Assembly: GCF_046237625.1 (NCBI RefSeq)
Contig: NZ_CP143545.1
Coordinates: forward strand, 2,108,001-2,172,000
Direction of reading: 5' to 3'
From: Paraperibacillus esterisolvens
GTDB lineage: Bacteria; Bacillota; Bacilli; Bacillales; DSM-1321
Length of the DNA stretch: 64,000 nucleotides
Position 1 is the first letter of the stretch; every line of letters begins with the position of its first letter. The notes beneath the pieces were generated by a model that saw nothing but the letters and a program-made list of their open reading frames with translations, did no database searches and had not been told where the DNA came from. Below are positions 53,795 to 61,936 of the stretch, one piece after another. Made by a program: the position numbers and the translations under genes.

Positions 53795-53888
53795 TTATAA
53801 ACAATTTACATTGCAGAACTTGAAATTCTTTATTGCAGACAATTTATAAACTTTTGTGACCTTTACTTAATACTTATAAACAATTGTG
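53795..53888. repeat. Three spaced direct repeats, possible IS end
   Basis: TTATAAACAATTTAC (53795), TTATAAACTTTTGTG (53844) and TTATAAACAATTGTG (53874) share their first eight bases and most of the rest. The arrangement resembles repeated transposase-binding sites at an element end. No transposase is adjacent. Confidence 0.45.
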
Positions 53889-53960
53889 TCGTTATGCACT
53901 ATAATATCTCACTCCATAAGTCACTAATGTTACTGAATACTTCGTTCCTACCTTCCAAAA

Positions 53961-54013
53961 AAAACCCCAGGATCAAATTGTTATTGAGAACAACAATTTG
54001 ATCCTGGGGTTTT
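53961..54013. terminator. Bidirectional terminator with 22-bp perfect stem
   Basis: Bases 53961-53982 are the exact reverse complement of 53992-54013, with loop ATTGAGAAC. A-rich and T-rich flanks allow function in both directions, between the GH18 gene and the convergent small genes. Confidence 0.85.
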
Positions 54014-54094
54014 CCGGTTTTCCCTTTGTATGTCCGCTAAATCTTGTACTACCCAGTCACTAACTTAATCCACTGTAAATAAGATATAAAAACT

Positions 54095-54286
54095 CTACTT
54101 TTTGGGCTGATCAAGTGCTTGGTAAGCTGCCTGATACTTTCCTCCATCCGCAACTTCTGAATGGTACAAGGCCTTGAGGGCATTGTTTTTTTCAAGACCA
54201 TGCTCAACCTTTAGTTCTTTAAAGCGTGCATGCAGTTCTTTATTTTCCTTAATTAGTTGTTGCATTTGCGATTTTAAATACTTCAA
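54095..54286 (-). CDS. Small coiled-coil protein
   Basis: 63 residues starting at TTG 54286 with AAAGGAG nine bases upstream. Highly charged and helical (SQMQQLIKENKELHARFKEL), so probably a short coiled coil. I recognise no family. It lies 35 bases downstream of the YaiI/YqxD-type gene on the same strand and is probably co-transcribed. Confidence 0.6.
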   Translation of the reverse strand: MKYLKSQMQQLIKENKELHARFKELKVEHGLEKNNALKALYHSEVADGGKYQAAYQALDQPKK

Positions 54287-54321
54287 AATATTTATCTCCT
54301 TTTTAAATCTCTGAGTTTAGC

Positions 54322-54768
54322 CTAATTTTTAACAGAAATAACCTGTTTAAAAAGATCCCTAAATTGCTCCCGGTCTTCTGCTGTAAAAGGCTTTGGTCCC
54401 TTTGTTCGCTGTCCGCCTTTTCTAGCCATTGCACTTAAATAACGTGTTTGTAATAATTGGTCAATATTTTCATTTGTATATCTAAATCCTTTATGGTGGA
54501 GGACGATAATTCCTTTTGCTAAACCTAGTGACGCAAGACCATAATCTTGCGTAACGATAATATCTCCTTTTTCCACTAACTTCAAAATCCGATAATCTGC
54601 AGCATCTGTTCCAGAATCAACATAAATGGTTTTCACTCCTGATGGCTGTTCTGCATTAGAAAAATGAGAAAAGCTTGTAACAAGGATAACCTGGATTTCA
54701 AAATCGCTTGCTTCAGAAATAATAATATCTTTCACTGGACAAGCATCTGCATCCACATAAATTTTCAT
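54322..54768 (-). CDS. YaiI/YqxD family (DUF188) protein
   Basis: ATG 54768 follows CAGGAGGGG; the longer frame to 54822 has no site. 148 residues. The PIN-like opening KIYVDADACPVKDII, the conserved DSGTDAADYRI and DIIVTQDYGLASLGL, and the C-terminal RKGGQRTKGPKPFT are the family signature. It resembles a PIN nuclease fold, but the biochemical role is unknown. Upstream of the small coiled-coil gene. Confidence 0.92.
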   Translation of the reverse strand: MKIYVDADACPVKDIIISEASDFEIQVILVTSFSHFSNAEQPSGVKTIYVDSGTDAADYRILKLVEKGDIIVTQDYGLASLGLAKGIIVLHHKGFRYTNENIDQLLQTRYLSAMARKGGQRTKGPKPFTAEDREQFRDLFKQVISVKN

Positions 54769-55016
54769 GCTTTCCCCTCCTGTTAAGAAGTTCGACTTAC
54801 TATTTAACTTGATCTTTTTCAACTATAAAAGGGACTGGTGACTTTTGTTTAAAAATAATAAAGAGTTCTTCCTTTTGGTATTTTTCTATCCTCCTATTAT
54901 ACTTTATAGAATTGTGTTGGGAAATGGTCGTTCAATTGCCAACAAAAGATACCTTAGGCCTTCTTCGATAAATTTAACCCTATAATAAAAAAGACTGCAT
55001 AAACAGCCGAGTGTTA

Positions 55017-55042
55017 TTAAACTAACGCACCCTTTGTTTAAG
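55017..55042. repeat. Palindromic repeat copy F
   Basis: TTAAACTAACGCACCCTTTG with TTTAAG; near-identical to copies B, D and E. Confidence 0.65.
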
Positions 55043-55223
55043 TACTGCCCGTTAGCCAACCATGAATCGCACAGCAGCGATTCAATACAGAGAATGCTAT
55101 GGTCCCTTCCTTAGAACCCATCCGTTAGTCTGTCGCCCCATTGATGGGTAGCACTCATGGGAGGTTAATTCTATTTCTGGTTGCTGGTCCAGATTCACTT
55201 ATTTTTTACTCTTTATGAGGCCC

Positions 55224-55262
55224 AGCCTCTGTTTAAAAACTGGTTTTTGCTGAGGCTATTTT
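55224..55262 (+). terminator. Terminator-like hairpin
   Basis: AGCCTC and GAGGCT with an inner AAAAAC/GTTTTT stem followed by ATTTTT. The upstream transcript is unknown. Confidence 0.55.
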
Positions 55263-55353
55263 TGCATGCTTTTTTCAAGTGGAATTAAGAAACAGAATAC
55301 TCATTCTTACCTGCTCAAAGCAGCTGATTAAAATAGATGCCTTCCCCCTTTAT

Positions 55354-55374
55354 GAGAACGCACCCTTAATCAAT
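55354..55374. repeat. Palindromic repeat copy G (half copy)
   Basis: Only the AACGCACCC core and part of the right arm remain, close to the 3' end of the YetF-like gene. Confidence 0.4.
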
Positions 55375-55402
55375 CAAATTTATAACACCCTGTTTATAAA
55401 AT

Positions 55403-56110
55403 TTAATTATTTCGCCCAGGCTTGTAGTAATATGGATCGTTTTTATGGTCTTCGATATCATTATTATCTATAAATAAGCTCCCATCTTCTAAAAAAGTTG
55501 CTAATATGATGTTCTGAACTTCGTTACCTGTTTTGTCAACTTCTTTCATTAACCAACTTTGGTCTAATTGCAGATACTTTAAATTATGGTAAATAATTTG
55601 ACCGTCCATAATTAGCGGAATAGGCACATATTCCTTCTTTACAGGTAATTTTAAATCATTGGGTTGAATTGGCCGATATTCCGACTTGGGGATAACACTA
55701 ATACTGCCTGTTTCCTCCATCACAGCCAGAGCAATACTTTGAATATCAGTGTATCCCTTAACTCTTAATTGTGACAATAATTGATTCATGGGCATACGAA
55801 CCTTTTTCAACCCCGTTTTATAAATATCACCGTTTTGAATTAATACCGTAGGACTCTCATATAAAATCCACCTTAATTTATTATGGGTTGATAAATGTAT
55901 AAAAGTTTTATACAAAATGACTATTATACCCGCGTAAGTAAAAGCCTTTCCCACATTACTAACCTCAACAGGCATGCTGATGATATTGGTAAGAACATAC
56001 GTATACAATAAATCAAAAGAATGCATTTCACTTACTGCTTTTTTTCCAGTAATCCTTAAAAATAAATATCCTACCACGAAAACCAAGATTGGACGGTAAA
56101 ATGTTTCCAC
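55403..56110 (-). CDS. YetF/DUF421-family membrane protein
   Basis: 235 residues from GTG 56110 with GGGGAG upstream. Three N-terminal helices (LVFVVGYLFLRITGKKAVSEM) are followed by the DUF421 cytoplasmic domain (PTVLIQNGDIYKTGLKKVRMPMNQLLSQLRVKGYTDI) and a second repeat with MDGQIIYHNLKYLQLDQSWLMKEV. Relatives are YetF, YdfS, YrbG and YkjA of B. subtilis, and YetF-type proteins occur in the forespore-mother cell channel context. Function unknown. Monocistronic. Confidence 0.9.
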   Translation of the reverse strand: METFYRPILVFVVGYLFLRITGKKAVSEMHSFDLLYTYVLTNIISMPVEVSNVGKAFTYAGIIVILYKTFIHLSTHNKLRWILYESPTVLIQNGDIYKTGLKKVRMPMNQLLSQLRVKGYTDIQSIALAVMEETGSISVIPKSEYRPIQPNDLKLPVKKEYVPIPLIMDGQIIYHNLKYLQLDQSWLMKEVDKTGNEVQNIILATFLEDGSLFIDNNDIEDHKNDPYYYKPGRNN

Positions 56111-56432
56111 TTATATCTCCCCTGAACCAGAATAATGTTTAGTATTTGAGGAATCCTTCATGTCTAGTCCACGGAAATATTTAATAAAAAAGCCGTCGAT
56201 AAACGTTTCGCCCTTTAATCAATACATATTACTCTAAGGCTACATTTACAGAAAAACATTAGAAATAAAAACTTTTTAGAATTTTTAGATAGAAAAAATT
56301 GAAATCATGGCAAAGAGGACTTCCCTTATTACAGCCGGAAGGGGTTACCCATTTTATTTATGAGCATATATTACAAACAACAATTTCAACTCTGCTCCAT
56401 ACGTAAATTCCTGTCATAAAGGAGATGTTTCA
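56111..56432. other. AT-rich intergenic region
   Basis: About 320 bases between the divergent YetF-like and GlcG/HbpS-like genes. I see no gene, repeat or riboswitch; it probably only holds promoters. Confidence 0.5.
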
Positions 56433-56870
56433 ATGATTTTAACGTTAGGATTGGCAAAAAAGTTATTAAAAGGCGCAGAAAGGAGAGCAAGGGAGCTCGG
56501 AATTTCAGAAGTGATTGCCATTGTTGATGAAGGCGGGAATTTAATTGCCTGCCACCGCATGAATGATGCCTGGATCTCCAGTATTTCGCTTGCTCAAAAA
56601 AAGGCCTGGACTTCAGTTGCCTTGAAAATGCCCACTTCCAATTTAGCGGGAATGGCTCGTCCAAATGGTGAATTGTATGGGATAAACACCACTGATGACC
56701 GTATTGTCATTTTTGGTGGCGGAATCCCGCTAGTATGGAATGGCCATATTGTGGGTGCTGTTGGAGCCAGCGGCAGTACTGTTGAAAATGATATGGAGGT
56801 TGCAGCGGCTGCTGTTCAAGTGTTTAACAGCTTGTATGGGCACGGTTATTCCCATGGACCCAGGGAATAG
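56433..56870 (+). CDS. GlcG/HbpS family heme-binding-type protein
   Basis: 145 residues, ATG after AAAGGAGA. The family motifs are ISEVIAIVDEGGNLIACHRMNDAWISSISLAQKKAWT and the C-terminal GGGIPLVWNGHIVGAVGASGSTVENDMEVA. HbpS binds heme and iron in Streptomyces, while GlcG occurs with glycolate oxidase genes, of which none is near. The N-terminus here is short with no signal peptide. Its function in this organism is unknown. Confidence 0.88.
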   Translation: MILTLGLAKKLLKGAERRARELGISEVIAIVDEGGNLIACHRMNDAWISSISLAQKKAWTSVALKMPTSNLAGMARPNGELYGINTTDDRIVIFGGGIPLVWNGHIVGAVGASGSTVENDMEVAAAAVQVFNSLYGHGYSHGPRE

Positions 56871-56984
56871 TGGTTCGTCTGCGGAAATCACTCTTTATAA
56901 TAGGTATCCGCACAAAAAACGGTAGATAAATATCTAAATGAAGTCATTGCTAAGCCAGTTAACTAAGGATATGTTTCTATAGCA

Positions 56985-57020
56985 CCAAAAAACAGAAACC
57001 AATTGGCTTCTGTTTTTTGG
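56985..57020. terminator. Bidirectional terminator
   Basis: CCAAAAAACAGAA and TTCTGTTTTTTGG, with an inner CC/GG pair, between the HbpS-like and alkaline phosphatase genes. Confidence 0.9.
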
Positions 57021-57027
57021 TTATCTT

Positions 57028-58392
57028 TTACTTATCCTTGATCTTATGGTTGCTTTTAAGTAAATCAAAGATAATTTTTGCATTGTCCGTATTATCAATC
57101 AATCCGGCAAAACGCTGCTTTTCCGGTCCGTATGCATATAATGGCACATCTTCGCCTGTGTGTCCGCTTGTTGTCCAGCCTGTATAAGACCTAGCATTAA
57201 AGATAGCTTCTATGGCATCATCCACTTTTTTAGTTGCCACAGCATCTTTAACGGATTTCACTTCCTCGGGAGTTAGTGGCAAATCAATGTATTTAGCAAG
57301 GGTTTGCTCGACATTGGCTCCGTTCAGGATCTCATTTGAAATAAAGTCAGGGGTCCTTTTTGCTGCTTTTATTGGCTCCGTATTCCAGTTATAAACTCCG
57401 CTGCTTCCAACGGTAAGACCTCCAGTTCCGTGATCGGCAGTCGCGACCACCAGGGTATTTCCATCTTTCTTGGCAAAGTCGATAACTGCCTTAAATGCAC
57501 GTTCGAAATCTTCCATTTCACTCATTGAAGCGACGATGTCATTGTCATGGTTAGCCCAATCTATCTGGCTGCCTTCAACCATGAGGAAAAATCCATCCCT
57601 ATCGGTTTTTAATTTTTTGATAGCGGTTTTGGTCATATCTTCTAATGATGGCAGATCAGCTGTTCTGTCTATCATTTTTGGCATCCCGCCGGGTGAAAAT
57701 ACTCCAAGGATTTTACTGTTATCATTTCGCAGCAAGTCTTGTTTATTGGTCACAACACTATATCCATCTTTCTTGAATTGTGCTGCCAGGTTGCGGTCCT
57801 TGCGGATAAAATTAGACATGCCTCCACCCAGCATAACATCCACTTTATGCTTGCCATTTACCTTTTGATCGAAGTAATCATCAGCAATCGCATCCATGTT
57901 TTTCCGGTTTTCATCATGAGCCCCAAAAGCGGCCGGTGTGGCATGAGTCAATTCAGATGTGGCCACAAGGCCGGTTGCTTTCCCTTTTTCCTTGGCAGCT
58001 TCCAGTACTGTTTTGACCTCCGACTTATCATTATCCACCGCAATGGCAGCATTATAGGTCTTCACCCCGCTTGACATGGCGGTTGCTGCTGAAGCAGAAT
58101 CTGTGATATTCTGATCCTCATCTTCGGCAATCGTCATTTGGCTTCCTGCTTTGTACTTGTCGAAGGTGGTTCTGTCCAGTTCCTTAGTGTCAGGATTGTC
58201 TTTCATATAGCGATGTGCAGCTATATTGGCTTCTCCCATACCATCACCGATCATAAAAATTATATTCTTGGCTTTATGCTGCTTATGCATTTTAGCCTCA
58301 GCATCCGGTTTCAGGCTGATGTAACCGCTTCCAATTAAAAGCGTAGAAATAACAGCAAAGGGAATAACTCGTTTCACCGTTTTTTTAAACAT
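57028..58392 (-). CDS. phoA: Alkaline phosphatase (exported)
   Basis: 454 residues, ATG after AGGAGGAG. A signal peptide (KRVIPFAVISTLLIGSGYISL) precedes a full alkaline phosphatase domain. Metal ligand Asp50 lies in IFMIGDGMG, the nucleophile Ser99 in DSASAATAMSSG, and ADHGTGGLTVG and TSGHTGEDVPLYAYGP carry the remaining zinc ligands. It hydrolyses phosphomonoesters outside the membrane, usually under phosphate limitation, like PhoA/PhoB of B. subtilis. I could not find clear PhoP boxes (TTAACA repeats) in the upstream region. Confidence 0.94.
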   Translation of the reverse strand: MFKKTVKRVIPFAVISTLLIGSGYISLKPDAEAKMHKQHKAKNIIFMIGDGMGEANIAAHRYMKDNPDTKELDRTTFDKYKAGSQMTIAEDEDQNITDSASAATAMSSGVKTYNAAIAVDNDKSEVKTVLEAAKEKGKATGLVATSELTHATPAAFGAHDENRKNMDAIADDYFDQKVNGKHKVDVMLGGGMSNFIRKDRNLAAQFKKDGYSVVTNKQDLLRNDNSKILGVFSPGGMPKMIDRTADLPSLEDMTKTAIKKLKTDRDGFFLMVEGSQIDWANHDNDIVASMSEMEDFERAFKAVIDFAKKDGNTLVVATADHGTGGLTVGSSGVYNWNTEPIKAAKRTPDFISNEILNGANVEQTLAKYIDLPLTPEEVKSVKDAVATKKVDDAIEAIFNARSYTGWTTSGHTGEDVPLYAYGPEKQRFAGLIDNTDNAKIIFDLLKSNHKIKDK

Positions 58393-58566
58393 GTTTTCTC
58401 CTCCTCATATAAAATATCAGCTCATATGGATATTCAAAATATGTAGTAAATTCACTAGACATACACTTACGTATTTTTACCCGCCTCTTAAAGGTCAAAA
58501 ACCGGGTATTGTAAAACACATCTTTAGAACCACGCATCTGATGATTAACAGAAGTAAAAACAATTA

Positions 58567-58597
58567 AAATAACCCGGGTCATGATTGGGGGTTATTT
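58567..58597. terminator. Hairpin near the end of the small gene pair
   Basis: AAATAACCC (58567-58575) and GGGTTATTT (58589-58597) with a GC-rich loop, about 80 bases past the stop of the minus-strand small gene. Confidence 0.5.
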
Positions 58598-58675
58598 ATC
58601 TGGAAAGGTCGATCGCTCTTGTAATTGCATTTGCTAATTCTCCCTTTTGTATACTTTTACCTAAGTATATACGGT

Positions 58676-58855
58676 CTATTTGGCCAAAGCCTCCACTTCT
58701 TCCCCTTTCATGATAACCCACACTATAACCTTCGTCCTGTCATCTTGAACGTCAACCAACCTTATACATTCGGTAGCCTTTTTATAAGTTTTCTTCTTTT
58801 TAACTTTTTGGATAACTCTTGGACTTTCCATATCCGGTTCTATATCATATGACAT
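58676..58855 (-). CDS. Small basic protein, overlapping its neighbour
   Basis: From ATG 58855 a 59-codon frame reads SYDIEPDMESPRVIQK, a run of lysines (KKKKTYKK), and ATECIRLVDVQDDRTKVIVWVIMKGEEVEALAK. Composition and the alternation of charged and hydrophobic residues look like a real protein. The start overlaps the 3' end of the next upstream gene by 16 bases, consistent with translational coupling. No family recognised. The ribosome site is weak. Confidence 0.5.
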   Translation of the reverse strand: MSYDIEPDMESPRVIQKVKKKKTYKKATECIRLVDVQDDRTKVIVWVIMKGEEVEALAK

Positions 58856-59031
58856 AACTCTAACGCTTTGTAAGTGATCTCTTCTAATTTCTCAGTGGAA
58901 ACATCTTTATTAGATTGCAAGTAACTGTCCATTTCAACTATCCCATAATCAGCATCGAAAACAGGCACGAAGTAAAGCATGCTGCTTGAGTCATCAATAT
59001 AAATGTTAGCTATTCTATAGTTTATCTCCAT
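58840..59031 (-). CDS. Small unassigned protein
   Basis: 63 residues, ATG after GAGGTG. Reads INYRIANIYIDDSSSMLYFVPVFDADYGIVEMDSYL and ends in a helical ALELCHMI. No signal peptide or membrane segment. It overlaps the 59-codon gene downstream, so the two probably form a bicistronic unit. The family is not recognised. AT-rich like the surrounding region. Confidence 0.6.
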   Translation of the reverse strand: MEINYRIANIYIDDSSSMLYFVPVFDADYGIVEMDSYLQSNKDVSTEKLEEITYKALELCHMI

Positions 59032-59190
59032 GAATTTTCACCTCATTAGTTTGATAACAACCTTTTTATACATTCGAAAATGAATAATGAAATGCAATCC
59101 CCGTTAGGGAAATCAGTTTTCTTGTTAAACAGTCAGAATAAATGCCTTCATCATAGCCAGATATAATTCCAGTATTAATAAATCTCAAGA

Positions 59191-59217
59191 AAAAAACGAC
59201 TGCCCCAGCAGCCGTTT
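59191..59217 (-). terminator. Rho-independent terminator of the Rrf2 gene
   Basis: On the minus strand AAACGGCTGC and GCAGTCGTTT with a short loop are followed by TTTT. Confidence 0.8.
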
Positions 59218-59239
59218 CACCTAAATACCTATCTGTTTG

Positions 59240-59653
59240 TCACTTTTTCAAATGAATCGAATCGATAATATCGGCAATCGTATAATTGATTAAATAGTGC
59301 CCTAGATGTTCTTCTGCACCTAAGAAGATAGAAAAAAGTACTCGTTGTATATTGGCACCGACCAGACATTCCTCATTAGATTCGGGGCATTTTGGCTGAA
59401 GGGCGCCTTCTGAAGTTATTTTATAAATATCCCAAAGGCTGACATCACTTAATTCCCGGCTAAAGATGAATCCTCCGCCTGTGCCCTGCCTGGAATCGAT
59501 GAAGCCGTGTTTCTTCAATAAACTAAGAACTTTGCGGATCCGGACCGGATGCACTCCAGCACTTTCTGAGATGGCTTCACTGGTCGACATGCGATCAGGC
59601 TGAAGTGCAAGGTATGTTAAACTGTGAATGGCAAGAGTGAAATCACTATTCAT
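59240..59653 (-). CDS. Rrf2-family transcriptional regulator
   Basis: 137 residues, ATG after AAGGAGG. The N-terminal winged helix has LAIHSLTYLALQPD, TSEAISESAGVHPVRIRKVLSLLKKHGFIDSRQGTGGGF, the Rrf2 signature. A cluster CPESNEEC with two cysteines lies near residue 90, where IscR and NsrR hold Fe-S ligands, though a third Cys is not seen. Most like YwnA-type thiol or NO sensors. It lies downstream of an Spx paralogue gene on the same strand. Confidence 0.9.
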   Translation of the reverse strand: MNSDFTLAIHSLTYLALQPDRMSTSEAISESAGVHPVRIRKVLSLLKKHGFIDSRQGTGGGFIFSRELSDVSLWDIYKITSEGALQPKCPESNEECLVGANIQRVLFSIFLGAEEHLGHYLINYTIADIIDSIHLKK

Positions 59654-59725
59654 AGCCTGCCTCCTTCCTTTTACACTGTAATCTTAAATGTTACAGTATG
59701 CCTGGTCAAGATTCAGGTTTACTGA

Positions 59726-60118
59726 TCAGCCGTTCTTTCTTAGTTCCTGCTGGGAAAATACCCTCAATCTGCGTGGAAGGAAGCTTCTGATTTCCTCCTC
59801 GTTGTAGCCTACCTGCAGTCTTTTTTCATCATGTATGATAGGTCTGCGCAGCATTTGCGGGTTTTCTGCAATAATCTTATATAATTCCTGTAATGGAAGT
59901 GAATCAATATCGACTTTTAATTCCTGATATGCCCTGGATTTTGTAGAAATAATTTCTTCTGTACCACTCTCTGTCAGGCGCAGGATGCTTTTGATTTCAT
60001 CTACTGTCAGCGGTTCATTGAGGATGTTTCTTTCCACAAAATCAATTTCATGCTTTTCAAGCCAAGTTCTTGCTTTCCGGCAGGAACCACAGCTGGGTGA
60101 CAGATATAGATTTACCAT
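59726..60118 (-). CDS. Spx/ArsC-family regulator (Spx paralogue)
   Basis: 130 residues, the Spx length. The redox switch is Cys10-x-x-Cys13 in SPSCGSCRKARTWL, and the conserved EEIISTKSRAY, LLRRPIIHDEKRLQVGYNEEEIR-like segment and RRLR follow. Spx binds the RNA polymerase alpha C-terminal domain and activates thiol-stress genes, with stability controlled by ClpXP. The divergent C-terminus (RVFSQQELRKNG) suggests a paralogue rather than the housekeeping spx next to mecA. Adjacent Rrf2 regulator is a plausible partner. Confidence 0.9.
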   Translation of the reverse strand: MVNLYLSPSCGSCRKARTWLEKHEIDFVERNILNEPLTVDEIKSILRLTESGTEEIISTKSRAYQELKVDIDSLPLQELYKIIAENPQMLRRPIIHDEKRLQVGYNEEEIRSFLPRRLRVFSQQELRKNG

Positions 60119-60249
60119 ATGATCGGCACTCCCTTTCCTAAGTCATTACCATTACTAAAAAATGAATTGGTATGTTTAATGTAATAATAATATTTACAGT
60201 TAGTTTAGTCAATAGTATTTTTTATCGCTGAATCCTTGTACTGACATTT

Positions 60250-60273
60250 AAAGCTGCCATATAAGGCAGCTTT
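60250..60273 (-). terminator. Rho-independent terminator of the KinB-like gene
   Basis: AAAGCTGCC (60250-60258) and GGCAGCTTT (60265-60273), with a short loop, just after the kinase stop codon on the minus strand. Confidence 0.7.
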
Positions 60274-60291
60274 ACCTAAAGTATTTGATTC

Positions 60292-61548
60292 TCAGTTATT
60301 TTGGTAACTGGGAAGAATGATGATAAATTCCGAACCTCTTCCTAATTCACTTTTCACCATTATTTTGCCTTTAAATGAGCGGATGATCTGGAAACTGACC
60401 ATCATTCCCAGCCCTGTCCCTTTTTCTTTCAAGGAATAAAAGGGAGACCCAAGCCTTTCCATTTGTTTTTTTGTCATGCCGATTCCCTGGTCCTTGATAT
60501 GAATTTCGATTTGGTCTTGACCAGAAGATTTGCAGGAAACCCAGATGATTCCGCCTTCCGGCATTGATTCAACAGCATTTTTTAATATATTAATTAAAGA
60601 TTGATTGAATTTTTGGGGATTGGCGTAAATCCAGCATGTATCGATGATATCAGTCTGGACTTCCACATTATGGTTCAGACTATAACTTTGAATGATGTTA
60701 ACTACCCGTTTTAACTGACGGCCGGCGTTTATTCTTTCATTTATTTCTGCCAAGGGCTTTCCAAAGGACAGGAATTCGTGAATGATCTCATTGGCACGGT
60801 CCAATTCTTTAATAGAAATCTGGATATACTCTTTTTTCTCCTTTGGAAGATCAGGTTCGTCTAGAAGCTGCAGGAAGCCCCGGGTCACCTGCATAGGGTT
60901 CCTAATTTCATGGGCAAAAACACTCGACAGCTCGCTTATTACACGTAATTTCTCTGAGTTTTGAAGCTCGGAACGAAGCTGATGGATTTCCCTTATTGTT
61001 TCGTATAATGAGGTGAAAAACCAAGTCACTGCTACAACGAATATTAGATGAACAGCCTGTACCTCTATAGTGACCCAGGAGAAATTCCTTAATAAACCAA
61101 ATAGTGTAAACCCGGCTGCACAATAGAAGAGTGATAAGCCGGCTGCAATTTTCACCCTGTCATTTTTGGGGGACATTATAAACTTCTTTTGATAATAAAA
61201 CATGACAGGAAGTGAAATCAGAAGCACCAGGACTGTATTGTAGAAACCTAAACTGATCCCCGAATAAAGGCGGCAGCATATGATCAGGGCAGCCAGGAAT
61301 ACGCCATGGCTGATTCCGCCATATAGAATGCCAAATAACAGCGGGATGATCCTTAATTCCAGACGTGCACCTTCTCCATAGTTCACAGGGAAAGACATGC
61401 ACAATATGATCGATATTCCCCACATCAGGGTCATGATCATTTTTCTCTTTTTTTCATTTTCTACCCTTTCGGTAATGAACGTAAAGTATATGAATATGGG
61501 CAGGATTAAACATGTAAGCTGTAGCAAAAAGTCTTTGATTATACTCAT
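60292..61548 (-). CDS. KinB-like sensor histidine kinase
   Basis: 418 residues, ATG after AAGGGTT. Six helices fill about the first 180 residues (5TMR-LYT-like sensor). Then come the H-box SSVFAHEIRNPMQVTRGF with His213, an N-box NILKNAVESMP, and ATP-lid motifs DQGIGM and GTGLGMM. It autophosphorylates and in Bacillus feeds the sporulation phosphorelay (Spo0F). No response regulator gene is adjacent, so it is an orphan, as KinB-type kinases usually are. Confidence 0.93.
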   Translation of the reverse strand: MSIIKDFLLQLTCLILPIFIYFTFITERVENEKKRKMIMTLMWGISIILCMSFPVNYGEGARLELRIIPLLFGILYGGISHGVFLAALIICCRLYSGISLGFYNTVLVLLISLPVMFYYQKKFIMSPKNDRVKIAAGLSLFYCAAGFTLFGLLRNFSWVTIEVQAVHLIFVVAVTWFFTSLYETIREIHQLRSELQNSEKLRVISELSSVFAHEIRNPMQVTRGFLQLLDEPDLPKEKKEYIQISIKELDRANEIIHEFLSFGKPLAEINERINAGRQLKRVVNIIQSYSLNHNVEVQTDIIDTCWIYANPQKFNQSLINILKNAVESMPEGGIIWVSCKSSGQDQIEIHIKDQGIGMTKKQMERLGSPFYSLKEKGTGLGMMVSFQIIRSFKGKIMVKSELGRGSEFIIILPSYQNN

Positions 61549-61630
61549 CTCATAACCCTTCTGCCAGTCAAGGGCCCCCTGACCGGCCGAATTCTTTGTA
61601 TCTTTTAAGTTACACTATTACTTAAATAAT

Positions 61631-61836
61631 TTACAAGATGATTTTAAAACAAGGCTTAACAAAAATAACGCCTTCCTGCAGGTTCGTAGTTGAACCGATA
61701 TAAAAGGGAGTTCCTTCATCTGCATGGATGCTTACATTCAGCGCAATAAACAAATTTTTTCTGATTGCAATGTCACCTGTCACACCTGAAAACTGGCTTA
61801 CGAATGAGGTTCCAGGTTGAAAAATGTAATGGGGTT
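61631..61836 (-). pseudogene. Gamma-class carbonic anhydrase fragment
   Basis: Read on the minus strand: QPGTSFVSQFSGVTGDIAIRKNLFIALNVSIHADEG then TPFYIGSTTNLQEGVIF, ending at TAA 61631. This is the left-handed beta-helix segment of a Cam-type gamma-carbonic anhydrase (relatives read FIAPNVSIRADEGTPFYIGSN). No start, upstream sequence or metal-binding His region is present. A stop lies just upstream in frame, so this is a dead fragment between the kinase gene and the GDYXXLXY gene. Confidence 0.8.
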
Positions 61837-61936
61837 AGACTGATGAATGGTTCTAAGAAGCAAGAGGATGTCTGGTTTAAGGCACATAAAGGTACTTGTA
61901 ACTATGAATAAATCCAAAAATAGACCCGTCAGCGCT

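Larger units (their letters stand above)
53496..54094. other. Gene-poor stretch with coding relic and repeats
   Basis: A 55-codon frame from GTG 53523 to TGA 53690 (YRHLTGDAYSQFFVLNHTFD and on to KWLDFIH) has protein-like composition but no ribosome site or known family, and looks like a relic. After it come three direct repeats (53795-53888) and a long terminator. Confidence 0.4.
54769..55402. other. Intergenic region with repeats and hairpins
   Basis: Contains palindromic repeat copies F (55017) and G (55354), a GAATCGC/GCGATTC hairpin near 55069-55088, and a terminator-like hairpin at 55224-55262 (AGCCTC/GAGGCT with AAAAAC/GTTTTT, then ATTTTTG). A short structured transcript between 55040 and 55262 is conceivable, but no promoter or family was recognised. 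Confidence 0.45.

Noticed and set aside
58393..58560. PhoP boxes upstream of alkaline phosphatase
   Set aside because: No spaced TTAACA-like repeats could be seen.
58625..58852. Plus-strand 75-codon frame
   Set aside because: It is the complement of a more plausible minus-strand small gene and is largely hydrophobic by chance.
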